Origin: a candidate division CSSED10-310 bacterium
Lineage (GTDB): Bacteria > CSSED10-310 > JAFGJC01
Length of the DNA stretch: 64,000 nt
Assembly (NCBI GenBank): GCA_016927905.1
Contig: JAFGLW010000001.1
Location: 1 to 64,000, forward strand
Direction: 5' to 3'
Shown here: positions 41,866 through 52,367 of the stretch, one piece after another
Layout: the number at the start of each line of letters is the position of its first letter
Position numbering within the stretch: the first letter of the stretch is position 1
The notes under the pieces: model-generated
Database searches by the model: none
The model's input: only the letters and a program-made list of their open reading frames with translations
What the model was told of the DNA's origin: nothing
Program-made: the position numbers and the translations under genes

Positions 41866-43125
41866 ATGATGGATCAGTACAAGGTTGCAGATTTGAATCT
41901 GGCGGAACAGGGCAGATTGAAGATCAGATGGGCGGAATCCAGAATGCCCGTTCTGATGCATTTGAGGGATGAATTTTCCCGGTCCAAACCACTTGAAGGA
42001 CAAAAAATCGCCGGTTGCCTTCATGTCACCAAGGAAACGGCGGTTCTGGTCGAAACGCTTCGCGCCGCTGGAGCTGAAGTGTCCTGGTCGGGCTGCAATC
42101 CGTTGTCAACCCAGGACGATGTTGCGTCGGCACTGGCAAAAAACGGAATTTCAATCTATGCCTGGCATGGTATGAGTGTTCCGGAGTTTTACTGGGCCAT
42201 TGAACAAACCTTGAGTTTCAAGCCGACCTTGACGCTGGATGACGGAGCAGACCTTATCTTCACGATCCATCACAAGCATCCCGAACTGGCTTCCAGTGTA
42301 ATTGGAGGGACGGAGGAAACGACAACTGGTGTACATCGAATCCGGGCGATGGCCAAGGATCAAAAGCTGTTGTATCCGATCTATGCCGTGAATGATGCGG
42401 AGACCAAATGGGATTTTGACAATGTCTATGGAACGGGTCAGAGTTCCGTCGACGGTATTATACGGGCTACATCAGCTTTGATCGCCGGTAAAATCTTCGT
42501 GGTGGCCGGATACGGGCACTGCGGGAAAGGATGTGCAATGCGTGCTTCCGGCCTCGGCGCAAATGTTGTAATTACGGAAGTCAAGGCAACGGCTGCTTTA
42601 AAAGCAATACTTGATGGGTATCGAGTTATGCCGATGGATGAAGCCGCTGCAATCGGTGATATTTTCATTACAGCCACCGGAATGAGGGATGTCATTCTCA
42701 AGCGGCATTTCGAATGCATGAAAGACGGGGCCATTGTATGCAATACCGGCCACTATGATGTCGAGATCAATATCAACGATCTGGCCAGTCTGGCTCAGGA
42801 TATTGTCGATATCCGACCGAACAACCAGGAATATCGCTTTCCGGATGGAAAGAGAATATATCTTCTTGCAAAGGGACGCTTGGTTAATCTGGCTGCCGCA
42901 GAAGGACATCCCAGTGAGGTTATGGACATGAGTTTTTCCAATCAGATCATGGCGCTCGTAGACATTTCAGAAAAAGGCCGATCCCTGAAGAAGGATGTTT
43001 ATGAACTTCCCCTGGAACTCGATCAGAAAATCGCCTCGATCAAACTCGCAACCCTGAACTCCAGAATCGACTCGCTGACTCCCGAGCAAATTGCCTATAT
43101 CACCGATTATTCAGCCGGCACATGA
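41866..43125 (+). CDS. ahcY: S-adenosylhomocysteinase
   Basis: A 419-residue enzyme that splits S-adenosylhomocysteine into adenosine and homocysteine with bound NAD. Visible: the substrate-site region CLHVTKETAVLVETLRAAGA, TLDDGADLIF, GGTEETTTGVHR, the NAD fold VAGYGHCGKGCAMRASG, and CNTGHYDVEI. The length is that of the shorter bacterial/archaeal form lacking the ~40-residue insert. ATG 41866 follows GGAGG; ATG 41869 is equally possible. It lies 35 bases after sahR and is presumably co-transcribed and controlled by it. Confidence 0.97.
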   Translation: MMDQYKVADLNLAEQGRLKIRWAESRMPVLMHLRDEFSRSKPLEGQKIAGCLHVTKETAVLVETLRAAGAEVSWSGCNPLSTQDDVASALAKNGISIYAWHGMSVPEFYWAIEQTLSFKPTLTLDDGADLIFTIHHKHPELASSVIGGTEETTTGVHRIRAMAKDQKLLYPIYAVNDAETKWDFDNVYGTGQSSVDGIIRATSALIAGKIFVVAGYGHCGKGCAMRASGLGANVVITEVKATAALKAILDGYRVMPMDEAAAIGDIFITATGMRDVILKRHFECMKDGAIVCNTGHYDVEININDLASLAQDIVDIRPNNQEYRFPDGKRIYLLAKGRLVNLAAAEGHPSEVMDMSFSNQIMALVDISEKGRSLKKDVYELPLELDQKIASIKLATLNSRIDSLTPEQIAYITDYSAGT

Positions 43126-43250
43126 GATAGTGAGGACCCCAACAAACAAAACGCTTGATCGTCCATCGATTCCACAACATATTGAATTGTCATGAGAGCC
43201 GAGTCAAAATCCCGCATGCCCAACTTAACATAATATACCTTATCGGACAT
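43107..43250 (-). CDS. Possible small protein after the GH57 gene
   Basis: An open frame of 47 codons (MSDKVYYVKLGMRDFDSALM..., ending SSLSHVPAE) fills the gap between the convergent ahcY and GH57 genes; an in-frame ATG at 43298 would give 63 residues. Its 3' end overlaps ahcY by 19 bases. The composition looks protein-like, but there is no good ribosome binding site and I know no homologue, so this may be chance. Confidence 0.3.
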   Translation of the reverse strand: MSDKVYYVKLGMRDFDSALMTIQYVVESMDDQAFCLLGSSLSHVPAE

Positions 43251-43285
43251 TGAATGTGCCGCGTGGATCAACAGCGATTTCCCTA

Positions 43286-45496
43286 TTATAAATGCCACAT
43301 TTGATCTTCAAAGGATTCATCCGGAACATGGATTAAAATCATGCCTGAACCTGGAAATCGGACTGGAAGCGAATCCCGTCCATAAACTTCAATGAAAAAT
43401 TCCAACCGGTCGCTGACGTTTGCATTGATGGTTTTAAAAGGAATGGAAATCTCGATGGTTTCATCCATAACGGCTTGAACGGTATTAACACTCTTTCCTT
43501 TAGAGCAAGTTATTTTTAATTTCCGGGAGAAAATGATTTCATGATCTTTGGTTTCGGATGTAACTGGAAAAAAATTAAAATAAAAAGGAACCGAATTGAC
43601 AAGAAGCAGAATTCGAAACCGGAAATCAGGAAACATGGTGATTTTTAAATCGGATGTCAGCCGAAGAAGAAAATAAATAGTTTTCAAATCGAAGCCGAAA
43701 GAGAGTTCAGGTATTTCAAAAACATCGGATTTATGAACTGAAGAAAATTGAATTTTTGATTCCACATGACCCGATCCCCACCAATCAAAATATGAACCGA
43801 TTCGACCGTCAATTTTAGGGTGTATCATGGTTCTGGGGTATTGAACATCCTGGGCAAGCGAGTGGATTTTCAATATAGGTGACAGCAAAACATCCGGTAT
43901 CTGATGAGCTATTCTCAGGTATATTTCCTGAAGATTTTCTCTGAATAAAAGGTCGAAAGCGGGTTTTTCAAGCGCATGGTGATCATCTCCAAACCACCAG
44001 AACCAGTCACTGCCCTGAGCTATTCTCAGCAGTCTTTTACAATATGCATAGTCGGTATCGGATAGATTTGAACGTTCGGCCTCCAGGCTGATGGATGCCT
44101 GTCGCAGGCATTCCCAACCAATGTTTTTTTCGGGGTGTCCGATCCAGATATTGAAATTACCGTTGATCCAGGTACCCGGAGAAAGAGAAGTAAGGCGGTT
44201 CATATCCGGCCCGATCAGATCTAAAAATGGCGTGATTTTATGAAGTTCGATTTGTTCGGATTCCGTCAGGGTGCGAAATAAAAGCTCAAGAAAGCGCCAT
44301 CCCCCTTCATGATAATGTTCCCAAGCGTTTTCTCCGTCCAGAACGATCGTGACACAGCATTCTTCTGGAGAATCACCGAGGAGGCTGCGGATTTCGGTGA
44401 GCCGTTTTAGAAAATCCCGGACCGCTTTTTCCGGTTCCCAATGCTGGTATTCAAAACCGATCAGGTCAGACAGAAAATGATCGCGGAACAGAAGGATGAT
44501 CGAAGCGTTTCCGGTATCCAGGCGCCAGGGGCGATAGAGCAATTCAGGATGGTTCAGAATGTGCGCTTTTCTCTGGAATGAAACGCCCAGGCTGCGAGCC
44601 AGGATATCTTCGTCGGTCAGAACCCATTGGATGTTGCATTCACGTATCAAAGCCATGGTATCTATTGAAACGGCTCCTTCGGAGGGCCACATGCCATTCG
44701 GCATGTCACCGAAAAGGTTCCGATGGTATTCGATTGCTTCGGAAACATGCCAGCGGGCGTCAACCGGGAACGTCGCTTTTTCCGGCAGTACCAGGCTGGG
44801 ATCGGCGGTTCTGGCGCAGTCTGTATTCAGCAAAAGCGGAAGAATCGGATGATAGTATGGCGATACGGTGATTTCAGCCTTGCCCGACTCTATCAACCGA
44901 CGGTATTCGGGTTGAATTCTGGAGATCAGACGGATGCTTCGATCGATCACTTCGGACTTGTCCGATTCGGTGAAACCGGATGCTTTCCGCATCATGGCTG
45001 AAAGGTGCGGATCATCCTGAAGGGTTTCGGGATGAATCCAGGCCAAAATTCTGAGAACTATTGCGTCCCGGAGTTCCGCGTTGGAAAGATATCCGCGCCG
45101 TTGATAGATGCGGTGCACTTCCCGATATCGCGGATGCGGATGAATCATGGTATGGAAATTTCCGGTAAAAATGGTTTCGAGCAGGCTGGTTTTCTGGTTT
45201 TCCGTGAGATTGTCGACCGGGATTCTGGACAGCTGCAATTCCCGGTCTTCCGCATTTTGGGCATAAGAACGAAGCTGTTCCCAGAGAGCGGGTGTGAAAT
45301 TGAAGTTAGTCCGAACGCCGTTGATCTTTGCGATGATTCTGGCCATGCCGAGGTAATCCTTGGTTGCGTGCAACCGGGTCCAGGGCAGCCGGAATCGGGT
45401 GGGATCCTTCGCTGAAGAATATGCAGGCTGGTGCATGTGCCAGAGGATCAACAGGTTTAATTTAGATCTCATTTCATTAAAAAAGGATGAAGTCAT
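43286..45496 (-). CDS. Glycoside hydrolase family 57 protein
   Basis: A 736-residue cytoplasmic-type glycosidase of family GH57 (alpha-amylase/amylopullulanase/4-alpha-glucanotransferase group). It has the N-terminal LLILWHMHQPAY, FNFTPALWEQL, the nucleophile Glu near residue 272 in NGMWPSEGAVS, and the acid/base Asp near 387 in VLDGENAWEHYHEGG, followed by WFWWFGDDHH. The C-terminal ~190 residues are a beta-rich domain (from PRTMIHPKIDGRIGSYFDW) like those of putative amylopullulanases. No signal peptide. That C-terminal part is noticeably more AT-rich than its surroundings. Start ATG 45496 has GGAG 8 bases upstream. Likely acts on stored glycogen-like glucan. Confidence 0.9.
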   Translation of the reverse strand: MTSSFFNEMRSKLNLLILWHMHQPAYSSAKDPTRFRLPWTRLHATKDYLGMARIIAKINGVRTNFNFTPALWEQLRSYAQNAEDRELQLSRIPVDNLTENQKTSLLETIFTGNFHTMIHPHPRYREVHRIYQRRGYLSNAELRDAIVLRILAWIHPETLQDDPHLSAMMRKASGFTESDKSEVIDRSIRLISRIQPEYRRLIESGKAEITVSPYYHPILPLLLNTDCARTADPSLVLPEKATFPVDARWHVSEAIEYHRNLFGDMPNGMWPSEGAVSIDTMALIRECNIQWVLTDEDILARSLGVSFQRKAHILNHPELLYRPWRLDTGNASIILLFRDHFLSDLIGFEYQHWEPEKAVRDFLKRLTEIRSLLGDSPEECCVTIVLDGENAWEHYHEGGWRFLELLFRTLTESEQIELHKITPFLDLIGPDMNRLTSLSPGTWINGNFNIWIGHPEKNIGWECLRQASISLEAERSNLSDTDYAYCKRLLRIAQGSDWFWWFGDDHHALEKPAFDLLFRENLQEIYLRIAHQIPDVLLSPILKIHSLAQDVQYPRTMIHPKIDGRIGSYFDWWGSGHVESKIQFSSVHKSDVFEIPELSFGFDLKTIYFLLRLTSDLKITMFPDFRFRILLLVNSVPFYFNFFPVTSETKDHEIIFSRKLKITCSKGKSVNTVQAVMDETIEISIPFKTINANVSDRLEFFIEVYGRDSLPVRFPGSGMILIHVPDESFEDQMWHL

Positions 45497-45540
45497 AAAG
45501 CAAACTCCATCCTGTATCTATCAGGCAACGTCCAGCAGAA

Positions 45541-46695
45541 TTAAAGCTTTAATAATGCTTTTATCTCCTCAACCTTATCGGTTTTTTCCCATGTAAATGT
45601 CGGTTCGGTACGACCGAAGTGACCGTATGCAGCCGTCAGCTTGTAAATGGGTCGTCTGAGCTGGAGGTGTTCGATCATGCCTTTGGGTGTAAGCGAGAAG
45701 ATTTCGCGGATGGCCTTGACGATTTCTTGACTCGGAATCTTCGATGTGCCATGCGTTTCGACCATTATTGAAACCGGTTCTGCCACACCGATTGCATAAG
45801 CCAGTTGGACCTCGATTTTTTTTGCCACGCCGGCCGCGACCATGTTTTTGGCAACGTAACGGGCCGTATAGGAGCCGGACCGGTCGACTTTGGTAGGATC
45901 TTTTCCTGAAAAAGCGCCCCCGCCGTGAGATCCGACGCCTCCGTATGTGTCGACGATTATTTTGCGACCGGTAAGACCGGCATCGCCCTGCGGGCCGCCG
46001 ACCACGAATCTTCCGGTGGAATTGATAAATATTTTGGTGTCCTCATCAATCATTTTTCTGGGAATGACCATTTCAATGACTTTTTCCATGACGTCTTCCC
46101 TGAGTTCTTTCATCGTGATGCTCGGGCTGTGCTGGATGGCGATAACGATGGCTTCAACCCGGCTGGGAACTCCGTTTTTATATTCAATTGTTACCTGGGA
46201 TTTTCCATCCGGTCGCAGATATTCCAGAATCCCCTTCTTCCTGACTTCCGTCAGTTTACGGGTCAGCGCATGAGCCAGAACGATGGGCATCGGCATTAAA
46301 ACATCGGTTTCGTTGCAGGCATATCCGAACATCAGTCCCTGATCGCCTGCACCGCCGGGGTCGACACCCTGTGCGATATCCGGTGATTGCTCACCCAATG
46401 AACTGATAACGGCGCAGGTATCGCAGTCGAAGCCGTATTTTGCCCGGGTGTAGCCGATGTCTTCAATGGTCTTGCGTGCGATATGCGGAACATCAACATA
46501 GGTTGTGGTGGTGATCTCCCCCGCTATAAATATCAGACCAGTCGTGACGAGAGTTTCGCATGCAACCCGCCCCATTGGATCTTTTTCCATAATGGCGTCA
46601 AGAATGGAATCTGAAATCTGATCGGCGATCTTATCGGGATGACCTTCCGTAACCGATTCGGAAGTAAACAGATAATTGGTGTTGTTACCGTTCAT
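45541..46695 (-). CDS. metK: S-adenosylmethionine synthetase
   Basis: A 384-residue MetK making SAM from ATP and methionine. The signatures [34 protein letters not shown], and [22 protein letters not shown] (P-loop-like) are intact. ATG 46695 follows AAGGAG at 9 bases; the upstream in-frame ATG at 46755 lies in the promoter region. It has its own promoter and completes, with metF and ahcY, most of the SAM cycle in this window. Confidence 0.98.
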   Translation of the reverse strand: MNGNNTNYLFTSESVTEGHPDKIADQISDSILDAIMEKDPMGRVACETLVTTGLIFIAGEITTTTYVDVPHIARKTIEDIGYTRAKYGFDCDTCAVISSLGEQSPDIAQGVDPGGAGDQGLMFGYACNETDVLMPMPIVLAHALTRKLTEVRKKGILEYLRPDGKSQVTIEYKNGVPSRVEAIVIAIQHSPSITMKELREDVMEKVIEMVIPRKMIDEDTKIFINSTGRFVVGGPQGDAGLTGRKIIVDTYGGVGSHGGGAFSGKDPTKVDRSGSYTARYVAKNMVAAGVAKKIEVQLAYAIGVAEPVSIMVETHGTSKIPSQEIVKAIREIFSLTPKGMIEHLQLRRPIYKLTAAYGHFGRTEPTFTWEKTDKVEEIKALLKL

Positions 46696-46757
46696 ATTGT
46701 TCGTCTCCTTTTCCTCATGATTCGTTGAATTCCACACATGATTGGCGAAAGGCAATA

Positions 46758-46786
46758 TTCATAGCCGACATCAGCGGGCATGTCAA
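46758..46786 (-). promoter_or_regulatory. Sigma-70-type promoter of metK
   Basis: The minus strand has TTGACA (46781-46786), a 17-base spacer and TATGAA (46758-46763), about 60 bases before the metK ATG. No SAM riboswitch fold and no SahR-type palindrome is visible in the short leader. Confidence 0.65.
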
Positions 46787-46829
46787 CGATATTTTATTTT
46801 TTCGAATGGGACTTCCGAATATTGTCCGC

Positions 46830-47390
46830 TTATTTTGCCTTGATCAATCCCACTTTTCCGTCGTTGCGGCGAAAGAGCACATTGAAGTAGCTGTTTTCCC
46901 TGAAAACGAAGATTGTACCCGGTTTCCCTTCAAAATGGAGCAGGGCTTCTTCGATGGGCATGTCCGCGGCATTCACTTCCTCCATCTCAACAATGGTGTT
47001 CCCCAGCTCATTTTTGACGATTTCAGAGGCTGTAATGGTGTTATCCAATTCCGGTTCGGGCAGGTCGGCAATTTCAGGCGAAGGTTCATCTCCCCTGTCG
47101 GTTCGTTTGGCCAGTCGCCTGTCTTTCTTCCTGCGCAGTTGTTTTTCTATTTTATCAAAAACACCGTCAATCGATTGATACATGTCGTCTGTAACTTCCA
47201 TACCCGACACAGCGGAACGCTTGCCTTTCAGGGTGACTTCGACCTTATGGCGGTGTTTTTCCACGCTGAGAACGATTAGCGCTTCGGCGATCATATCCAT
47301 ATGCCGTTTCATTTTTTCCAGCCTGGCCCCGATGTGATTGCGAAGCGCATCGGTCAATTCCATGTGCCGTGCGGTATATTGGACGTACAT
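46830..47390 (-). CDS. hpf: Ribosome hibernation promoting factor, long form
   Basis: A 186-residue long-type HPF. The N-terminal domain (about 1-95; YVQYTARHMELTDALRNHI, then the basic KIEKQLRRKKDRR) binds the 30S decoding site; an acidic linker leads to the C-terminal dimerisation domain (about 130-186; PIEEALLHFEGKPGTIFVFRE, then VLFRRNDGKVGLI), which joins ribosomes into 100S dimers. Lies just downstream of rpoN, the classical order. Confidence 0.95.
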   Translation of the reverse strand: MYVQYTARHMELTDALRNHIGARLEKMKRHMDMIAEALIVLSVEKHRHKVEVTLKGKRSAVSGMEVTDDMYQSIDGVFDKIEKQLRRKKDRRLAKRTDRGDEPSPEIADLPEPELDNTITASEIVKNELGNTIVEMEEVNAADMPIEEALLHFEGKPGTIFVFRENSYFNVLFRRNDGKVGLIKAK

Positions 47391-47429
47391 CTATTTCCTC
47401 CTTTCACGATATGCCGGCGTAAACCAGAT

Positions 47430-48872
47430 TCAAACATTTCTCCGCCGGTTGGACGGTGGAATTTTAAGTTCTTCGCGATATTTAGCAATTGTTCTTCGGG
47501 CAATATTAATTCCCTGGTCTTTTATTTTCGACATGATTGCTCGATCCGAAAGCGGTGCTTTTGGATTTTCATTTAACACCAGATTTTTGATCATTTCCTT
47601 TACCCGGATGGATGATACATCTTCGCCGTGCAGCGTGCTCAAGCCGCTGTGGAAGAAAAACTTGATTTCGAAGATACCCTGCGGCGTGTGCATATATTTG
47701 TTTGTCGACACTCTGCTTACGGTTGATTCATGCATGCCGATGTCTTCGGCCACATCCCTCAGAACAAGTGGACGGAGCTCCTTGATTCCGTTATTGAAAA
47801 AAGCTTTCTGGTATTTGAGAATACTCTCGGATACCTTGTAAATTGTTCTTTGCCGCTGTTCCACACTTTTGATCAACCACAGTGCATTCCTGAATTTCTG
47901 CTCGACATACTGCTTTGTTTCAAGGTCTGTCCCTTTGGCCTTATACTGCTGATAAAGGCGGTTTATTTTCAATTTGGGCAGACCCTGTTCGTTTAGCACG
48001 ATCTTGTAGTCCTGATCGACCTTGAAGATGAAAACATCCGGCTGAATATACTGAGTTGTGGATATGCTGTAGGCTCTGCCCGGTTTGGGTTCCAGGGTGC
48101 GGATGAAGTCAATGGCCACATGGACATCTTCGATTGATATGTTCAGATCCCGGCTGATTTCACGAATGGCATTGCGTTCCAGGTTCTGCAGGTGACGGTC
48201 GATGATGGATTCCGCATGCGGATTGATTTCAAAATCCGATTGTCTGACCTGAAGAAGCAGGCATTCTTTCAAATTCCGAGCGCCGACTCCGATCGGATCG
48301 AATGACTGGATAATTTCGAGTATTTTCTCGACGTGTTCCGGAGATGCCATCGTTTTCTGAGCGATCTCTTCAGTTGTGAGTGTCAGATAACCGTCATCGT
48401 CGATGTTCCCGATGATATGGACACCCAGATATTGATCATCCCTGTTCAGCCGTGTAAGACTCAACTGCCAGAATAAATGTTCCGCCAGTGTCTGCGACCG
48501 GTGCACAATGTTTTCATATGCCACCGGGTTTTTTTCTTCGGAAGGGAAATAACCGTAATCAGCGCCATTGTCGAAGTAACTCTCCCAGTCCATCTCCCCA
48601 AGAGAATGCTGCTCCTCGCTCGTTAAATTATCCACCGCTTCCGTGTCGGGTGATTTCGAATCCATTGATGTGACCTTTTCACTGCCCGCCACCACCGGAT
48701 CCGTCGAAACCGTTTCCAGATCGAAAGCCGGATTTTCCTGAAGTTCCTTGTTGATGGCTTCGATCAACTCGATCTTGTTCAACTGGAGAAGTTTGATTGC
48801 GAGCTGCAGGTTGGGAGTCATCACCAGCTTGGTCGCAAGTTTCAATGTTAAACGCTGCTCCATCCCGATCAT
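47430..48872 (-). CDS. rpoN: RNA polymerase sigma-54 factor
   Basis: A 480-residue sigma-54. Region I is [20 protein letters not shown]...[21 protein letters not shown]; an acidic region II follows; the core-binding domain and helix-turn-helix ([20 protein letters not shown]) come next; and the C-terminal RpoN box [12 protein letters not shown], which reads the -24 element, is intact. ATG 48872 overlaps the lptB stop (ATGA). It serves the two sigma-54 promoters proposed in this window, together with NtrC-type activators. Confidence 0.97.
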   Translation of the reverse strand: MIGMEQRLTLKLATKLVMTPNLQLAIKLLQLNKIELIEAINKELQENPAFDLETVSTDPVVAGSEKVTSMDSKSPDTEAVDNLTSEEQHSLGEMDWESYFDNGADYGYFPSEEKNPVAYENIVHRSQTLAEHLFWQLSLTRLNRDDQYLGVHIIGNIDDDGYLTLTTEEIAQKTMASPEHVEKILEIIQSFDPIGVGARNLKECLLLQVRQSDFEINPHAESIIDRHLQNLERNAIREISRDLNISIEDVHVAIDFIRTLEPKPGRAYSISTTQYIQPDVFIFKVDQDYKIVLNEQGLPKLKINRLYQQYKAKGTDLETKQYVEQKFRNALWLIKSVEQRQRTIYKVSESILKYQKAFFNNGIKELRPLVLRDVAEDIGMHESTVSRVSTNKYMHTPQGIFEIKFFFHSGLSTLHGEDVSSIRVKEMIKNLVLNENPKAPLSDRAIMSKIKDQGINIARRTIAKYREELKIPPSNRRRNV

Positions 48873-49660
48873 GGCATCCCCTTTGCTGAAACATGGGAGT
48901 CATCTGACTGAATATCATTCGCTGGATGCGCGGATTTCAACAACTGAAATTTCTCCCCCAGATAAAACCGGCGAACCTCCTCTGACGCCGCGATTTCATC
49001 TGATGTTCCGCTGGCCAAAATCCGACCCTCGCTGATAATGTATGCATAATCCGTGATCTCGAGCGTATCTCGAACATTGTGATCCGTGATTAGGATGCCG
49101 ATGTCTTTTTCCTTCAGGTGAAACACGATTTCCTTGATATCTTCAACCGCCAGCGGATCGATACCGGCAAATGGTTCATCCAGCAGAATGAAAGAAGGTC
49201 TGCACACCAGTGTCCGGGCAATTTCAACCCGCCTGCGTTCGCCGCCCGATAAAGAAAATGCTTTTTGTTTTCTGACCCGTGCAATACCCAGTTCCTCCAA
49301 AATGCCATCCAGGCGTTCCCTGTGCGATCGCTGGGGAATCGGCAGGGTTTCAAGTATCGCTTTAATGTTCTCTTCGACCGTTAATTTTCTGAAAATAGAT
49401 GGTTCCTGGGTTAAGTATCCGATTCCACGGCGTGCTCTCAAATACATGGGTAGCCGCCCGATATCCTCGTTGTTGAGTTCGACCCGACCGCTGTCCGGTC
49501 TGGTCAGGCCGATGGTCATATAGAATGTCGTGGTTTTACCGGCTCCGTTTGGTCCGAGAAGGCCGACAACCTGTCGTTGGGACACTGAAAGAGAAACTTC
49601 ATTGACAACGCATCGACCGCGGTAGGTTTTAACTAGAGAGATCAGCCGCAGTTCATTCAT
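48869..49660 (-). CDS. lptB: Lipopolysaccharide export ATPase LptB
   Basis: A 263-residue ABC ATPase that powers LPS extraction with LptFG (not in the window). Walker [35 protein letters not shown], signature [12 protein letters not shown], Walker [14 protein letters not shown] and H-loop ITDHNV are typical of LptB. It overlaps the fused lptC-lptA gene by 8 bases and rpoN by 4, in the widespread lptA-lptB-rpoN-hpf order. Confidence 0.96.
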   Translation of the reverse strand: MNELRLISLVKTYRGRCVVNEVSLSVSQRQVVGLLGPNGAGKTTTFYMTIGLTRPDSGRVELNNEDIGRLPMYLRARRGIGYLTQEPSIFRKLTVEENIKAILETLPIPQRSHRERLDGILEELGIARVRKQKAFSLSGGERRRVEIARTLVCRPSFILLDEPFAGIDPLAVEDIKEIVFHLKEKDIGILITDHNVRDTLEITDYAYIISEGRILASGTSDEIAASEEVRRFYLGEKFQLLKSAHPANDIQSDDSHVSAKGMP

Positions 49661-51755
49661 GATTCGATCCGGTCAACGTGGAGGGCAGCACCATGGAAAT
49701 ACCTTGCTCTATTACCACCCTGTTTTCCATCAGATAGATATCGATCTGATCGGCATGTGAACCTCGTTCACCAGTCCAGACACTGCATTTTTCCGTCTCC
49801 GATCCCCTCAATGTGATTATAGAATTTTTCATGTTATAGGTCAATGAGGAACCGTTTGCCTTCAGATCATCCTTCTGTATTTCCACGGAGTCCAGTCCGA
49901 TGATTGAGTAGATTGCCCGTGTCAGGGGTTCATATTCAAGCTGAAGCTCACTGCATTTAATGATCCAACCATCCATTTCGACTTTTATGTTCTCCAGAAA
50001 CCGTGCTTTCCCCTCCCTGTCGTTAATGACTCCCTGGTCCGCTTTCAACCGGATGGGTCCTCCCGAGCCGGGCACGCGGCTGTCGCCCGGGTTCGACTGG
50101 CGGTTTTCAAGGGTCATGTCAACGTGCCCGACCAGGTAGATTTCGCCCGTATCGTCTCGGTATTGGAAACGGTCCGCCCGGATCTGGTTGCTGTCCTGCC
50201 AGAACATTGCATTTCCTTCCAGGTCGAGGGTATTTTTTTGAGACTGATACTCCAGGATATCGGCTGTGATCACTTGATTGGCTTGTGCAAAATTGACGTT
50301 GCCGGTTGCATGAACGGAGATGATCTCACCGGTTTGGATTTCATAATCGAATTGGACGATTTCCGCACCGAAAGCGTAGGGATCTTGGCGGCCCCTGACA
50401 TCACCCTGGAGGATAATCAAACCCTTGTTTTCATCCATTTCCATATGACGGCACTGGGCGGTTATCGGAATCCCCGGCTGAAGGCGGGGAATCATGGCTA
50501 TTGAGGCACCGGTGGGAGGAGATGGATCGGGCTGACGGTTTCCTGGCGGGATGAACCGCATCGAAACCTGATCATCGGCGGAGTAATATCTGCGATTGGG
50601 AAAAATGTTGATGATCATCGCTTCGAGTTGGTTGTTATGGCCGGTCTGGATCTGAGCGTTGCCTGAAATAATCAACCGGTCTTCGACCGGATTGAAAATG
50701 GCATGGTCCGCCATGGCGGACAGGGTTTCATTCCGGTAGAAGACTTCACTGTGAGCGCTCATGCCGATAACTTCCTGGGCGTCTTTATCCAGCTGGAAAC
50801 GGATATCTTCGGCAGACAGTGTGGCACTGGGCTGCTTGATCTGAACTCTTCCCCGCATCAGGATCTCCCCGGAGTTCACATCCGCCAGCAGAAAATTTGA
50901 AGTCACCCGGATTGCAGTTGTCTCATGTCCTCCGGATGATTTGATCTTTACGGCCAAATCGACATCACCTTCTGCAGCGAACCGAAACCTGTTCTCCATT
51001 TCCATGCGCATTACATGGGACTTGAGAATATTATCACCGCTGCGCATCTGTGGTTGACCGTTGTATTCCAGCAGCTTCCTGCCGCGATCATACGTTGCCT
51101 GCCGGGCGGTTATGAGAATCGGTTTGGGATCTTTCCAGGAGGTTGATTCGAAGGCATCGGCAGTGATGTGGGAGATCACATCGCCGGTCAGCGTAATGGT
51201 GTTTTCAACCAGATCGATTCCGATGAGCCGTCCCTGAGTCCGGTAAGCGCCGTAGTTCATTGAAACCAGATCGCCTCCGTCAATACGTTTGGCCTGCCAG
51301 GCGTATAGCACCCAATCGGATGCAAACTCGACAGGTTCAGGATCTCCCTGTAAGGCGATTGAGCCTGCAACGTTTCCCGAAACCCTCAGTTCCCGCTTGT
51401 TCTGATCCCAGTAACCCTCATCGGAACGCAGAGTCAGGTTCCTGCCTTCATTACCATGAAAAACCGTCCGGTCGATATTTCTGAGTCTGAAAATGCTTTC
51501 TTTCTGATTGATTTCAGCCCGATCGGCGTGGATTTCAAGCTGATTTTCGCCGGCTTCCGTGATTGTCCGGTGAAATGGTTCGATGACGATATCGGCTGTT
51601 GGAGATTCGATCTGCAGAACGATCGGATCGGCAACAAAAGCCTGTTTCTTCGCGCCGGGACCGATTAAGAGTGGAATAACGTAAGTTGCCGCCAGCAGGA
51701 GAATCAGAAGGGCAATTCCAATGATGACCGTCCATACGAAACGGGTTGATATCAT
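49653..51755 (-). CDS. Fused LptC-LptA-like LPS transport protein
   Basis: A 700-residue protein in the place normally held by lptC and lptA. Residues about 7-31 form a membrane anchor ([20 protein letters not shown]), followed by a LptC-like periplasmic domain (about 45-200) and then several OstA/LptA-type beta-jellyroll stretches, each with a pattern like [60 protein letters not shown] and [20 protein letters not shown]. It is three to four times the length of either E. coli protein, so it could span much of the periplasm by itself. Overlaps the HIT gene (ATGA) and lptB. Confidence 0.85.
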   Translation of the reverse strand: MISTRFVWTVIIGIALLILLLAATYVIPLLIGPGAKKQAFVADPIVLQIESPTADIVIEPFHRTITEAGENQLEIHADRAEINQKESIFRLRNIDRTVFHGNEGRNLTLRSDEGYWDQNKRELRVSGNVAGSIALQGDPEPVEFASDWVLYAWQAKRIDGGDLVSMNYGAYRTQGRLIGIDLVENTITLTGDVISHITADAFESTSWKDPKPILITARQATYDRGRKLLEYNGQPQMRSGDNILKSHVMRMEMENRFRFAAEGDVDLAVKIKSSGGHETTAIRVTSNFLLADVNSGEILMRGRVQIKQPSATLSAEDIRFQLDKDAQEVIGMSAHSEVFYRNETLSAMADHAIFNPVEDRLIISGNAQIQTGHNNQLEAMIINIFPNRRYYSADDQVSMRFIPPGNRQPDPSPPTGASIAMIPRLQPGIPITAQCRHMEMDENKGLIILQGDVRGRQDPYAFGAEIVQFDYEIQTGEIISVHATGNVNFAQANQVITADILEYQSQKNTLDLEGNAMFWQDSNQIRADRFQYRDDTGEIYLVGHVDMTLENRQSNPGDSRVPGSGGPIRLKADQGVINDREGKARFLENIKVEMDGWIIKCSELQLEYEPLTRAIYSIIGLDSVEIQKDDLKANGSSLTYNMKNSIITLRGSETEKCSVWTGERGSHADQIDIYLMENRVVIEQGISMVLPSTLTGSNHE

Positions 51756-52252
51756 TCTTTCAAGGATTCCAGGACCCGGCGGAATTTTGGAGCAAGGCGA
51801 TCGAATGTCTGGGAAAGCATTTCCGGAATAACACGGACTTCACCGCAGGTCGTCACGAAATTGGTATCACCCTGCCAGCGGGGCATGATATGGATGTGCA
51901 GGTGATCCTTCAGTCCGGCGCCCGCCGCTTCGCCCAGATTGATTCCGATATTGAAACCGTCCGGGTTGAAGGTTTCCGCGAGTATTTTCTCGGACTCTCG
52001 AACCCAGAAAAAGAGATCCGTCAATTCCTGAAGATCCAGATCAGCCAATCTTGAAATATGCCTGCTTGGTACAACCATCAGATGCCCGACAATATAGGGG
52101 TATCGGTTTAACATGACGCTTGTCATGGGTGTTTGAAGAAGTCGCAAGCACGTTTCCTGCCGGGAATTTTTGATTGCATCGCATAGAAAACAGTTTTTCC
52201 TGCCCGGATTTTCCAGGTATCTCAGCCGCCATGGTGCCATCAGATTCTTCAT
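51752..52252 (-). CDS. HIT family nucleotide hydrolase/phosphorylase-like protein
   Basis: A 166-residue histidine-triad protein. It starts MKNLMAPWRLRYLENPGRKN, then CFLC (half of a possible zinc site), and carries the triad GLKDHLHIHIMPRWQGDT, as in Ap4A phosphorylase-like HIT proteins of many bacteria. Substrate is probably a dinucleoside polyphosphate or a nucleotide conjugate. ATG 52252 is chosen because APWRxxY lies at the N-terminus in relatives; the frame is open to 52318. Overlaps the lptC-lptA gene. Confidence 0.88.
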   Translation of the reverse strand: MKNLMAPWRLRYLENPGRKNCFLCDAIKNSRQETCLRLLQTPMTSVMLNRYPYIVGHLMVVPSRHISRLADLDLQELTDLFFWVRESEKILAETFNPDGFNIGINLGEAAGAGLKDHLHIHIMPRWQGDTNFVTTCGEVRVIPEMLSQTFDRLAPKFRRVLESLKE

Positions 52253-52367
52253 GAATCGATTTGACCTCACAAGACGACTTGAGTGTAGCATATCCTCATC
52301 ACAAATGATATGCGACACAAAGACGGCTGGCGAACAACGCGGGCCCTGTCAATTTATGTGTGTGTTC

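Noticed and set aside
46696-46829. Possible SAM riboswitch before metK
   Set aside because: The leader after the promoter is only about 50 bases, and no set of paired stems of a known SAM riboswitch is visible.
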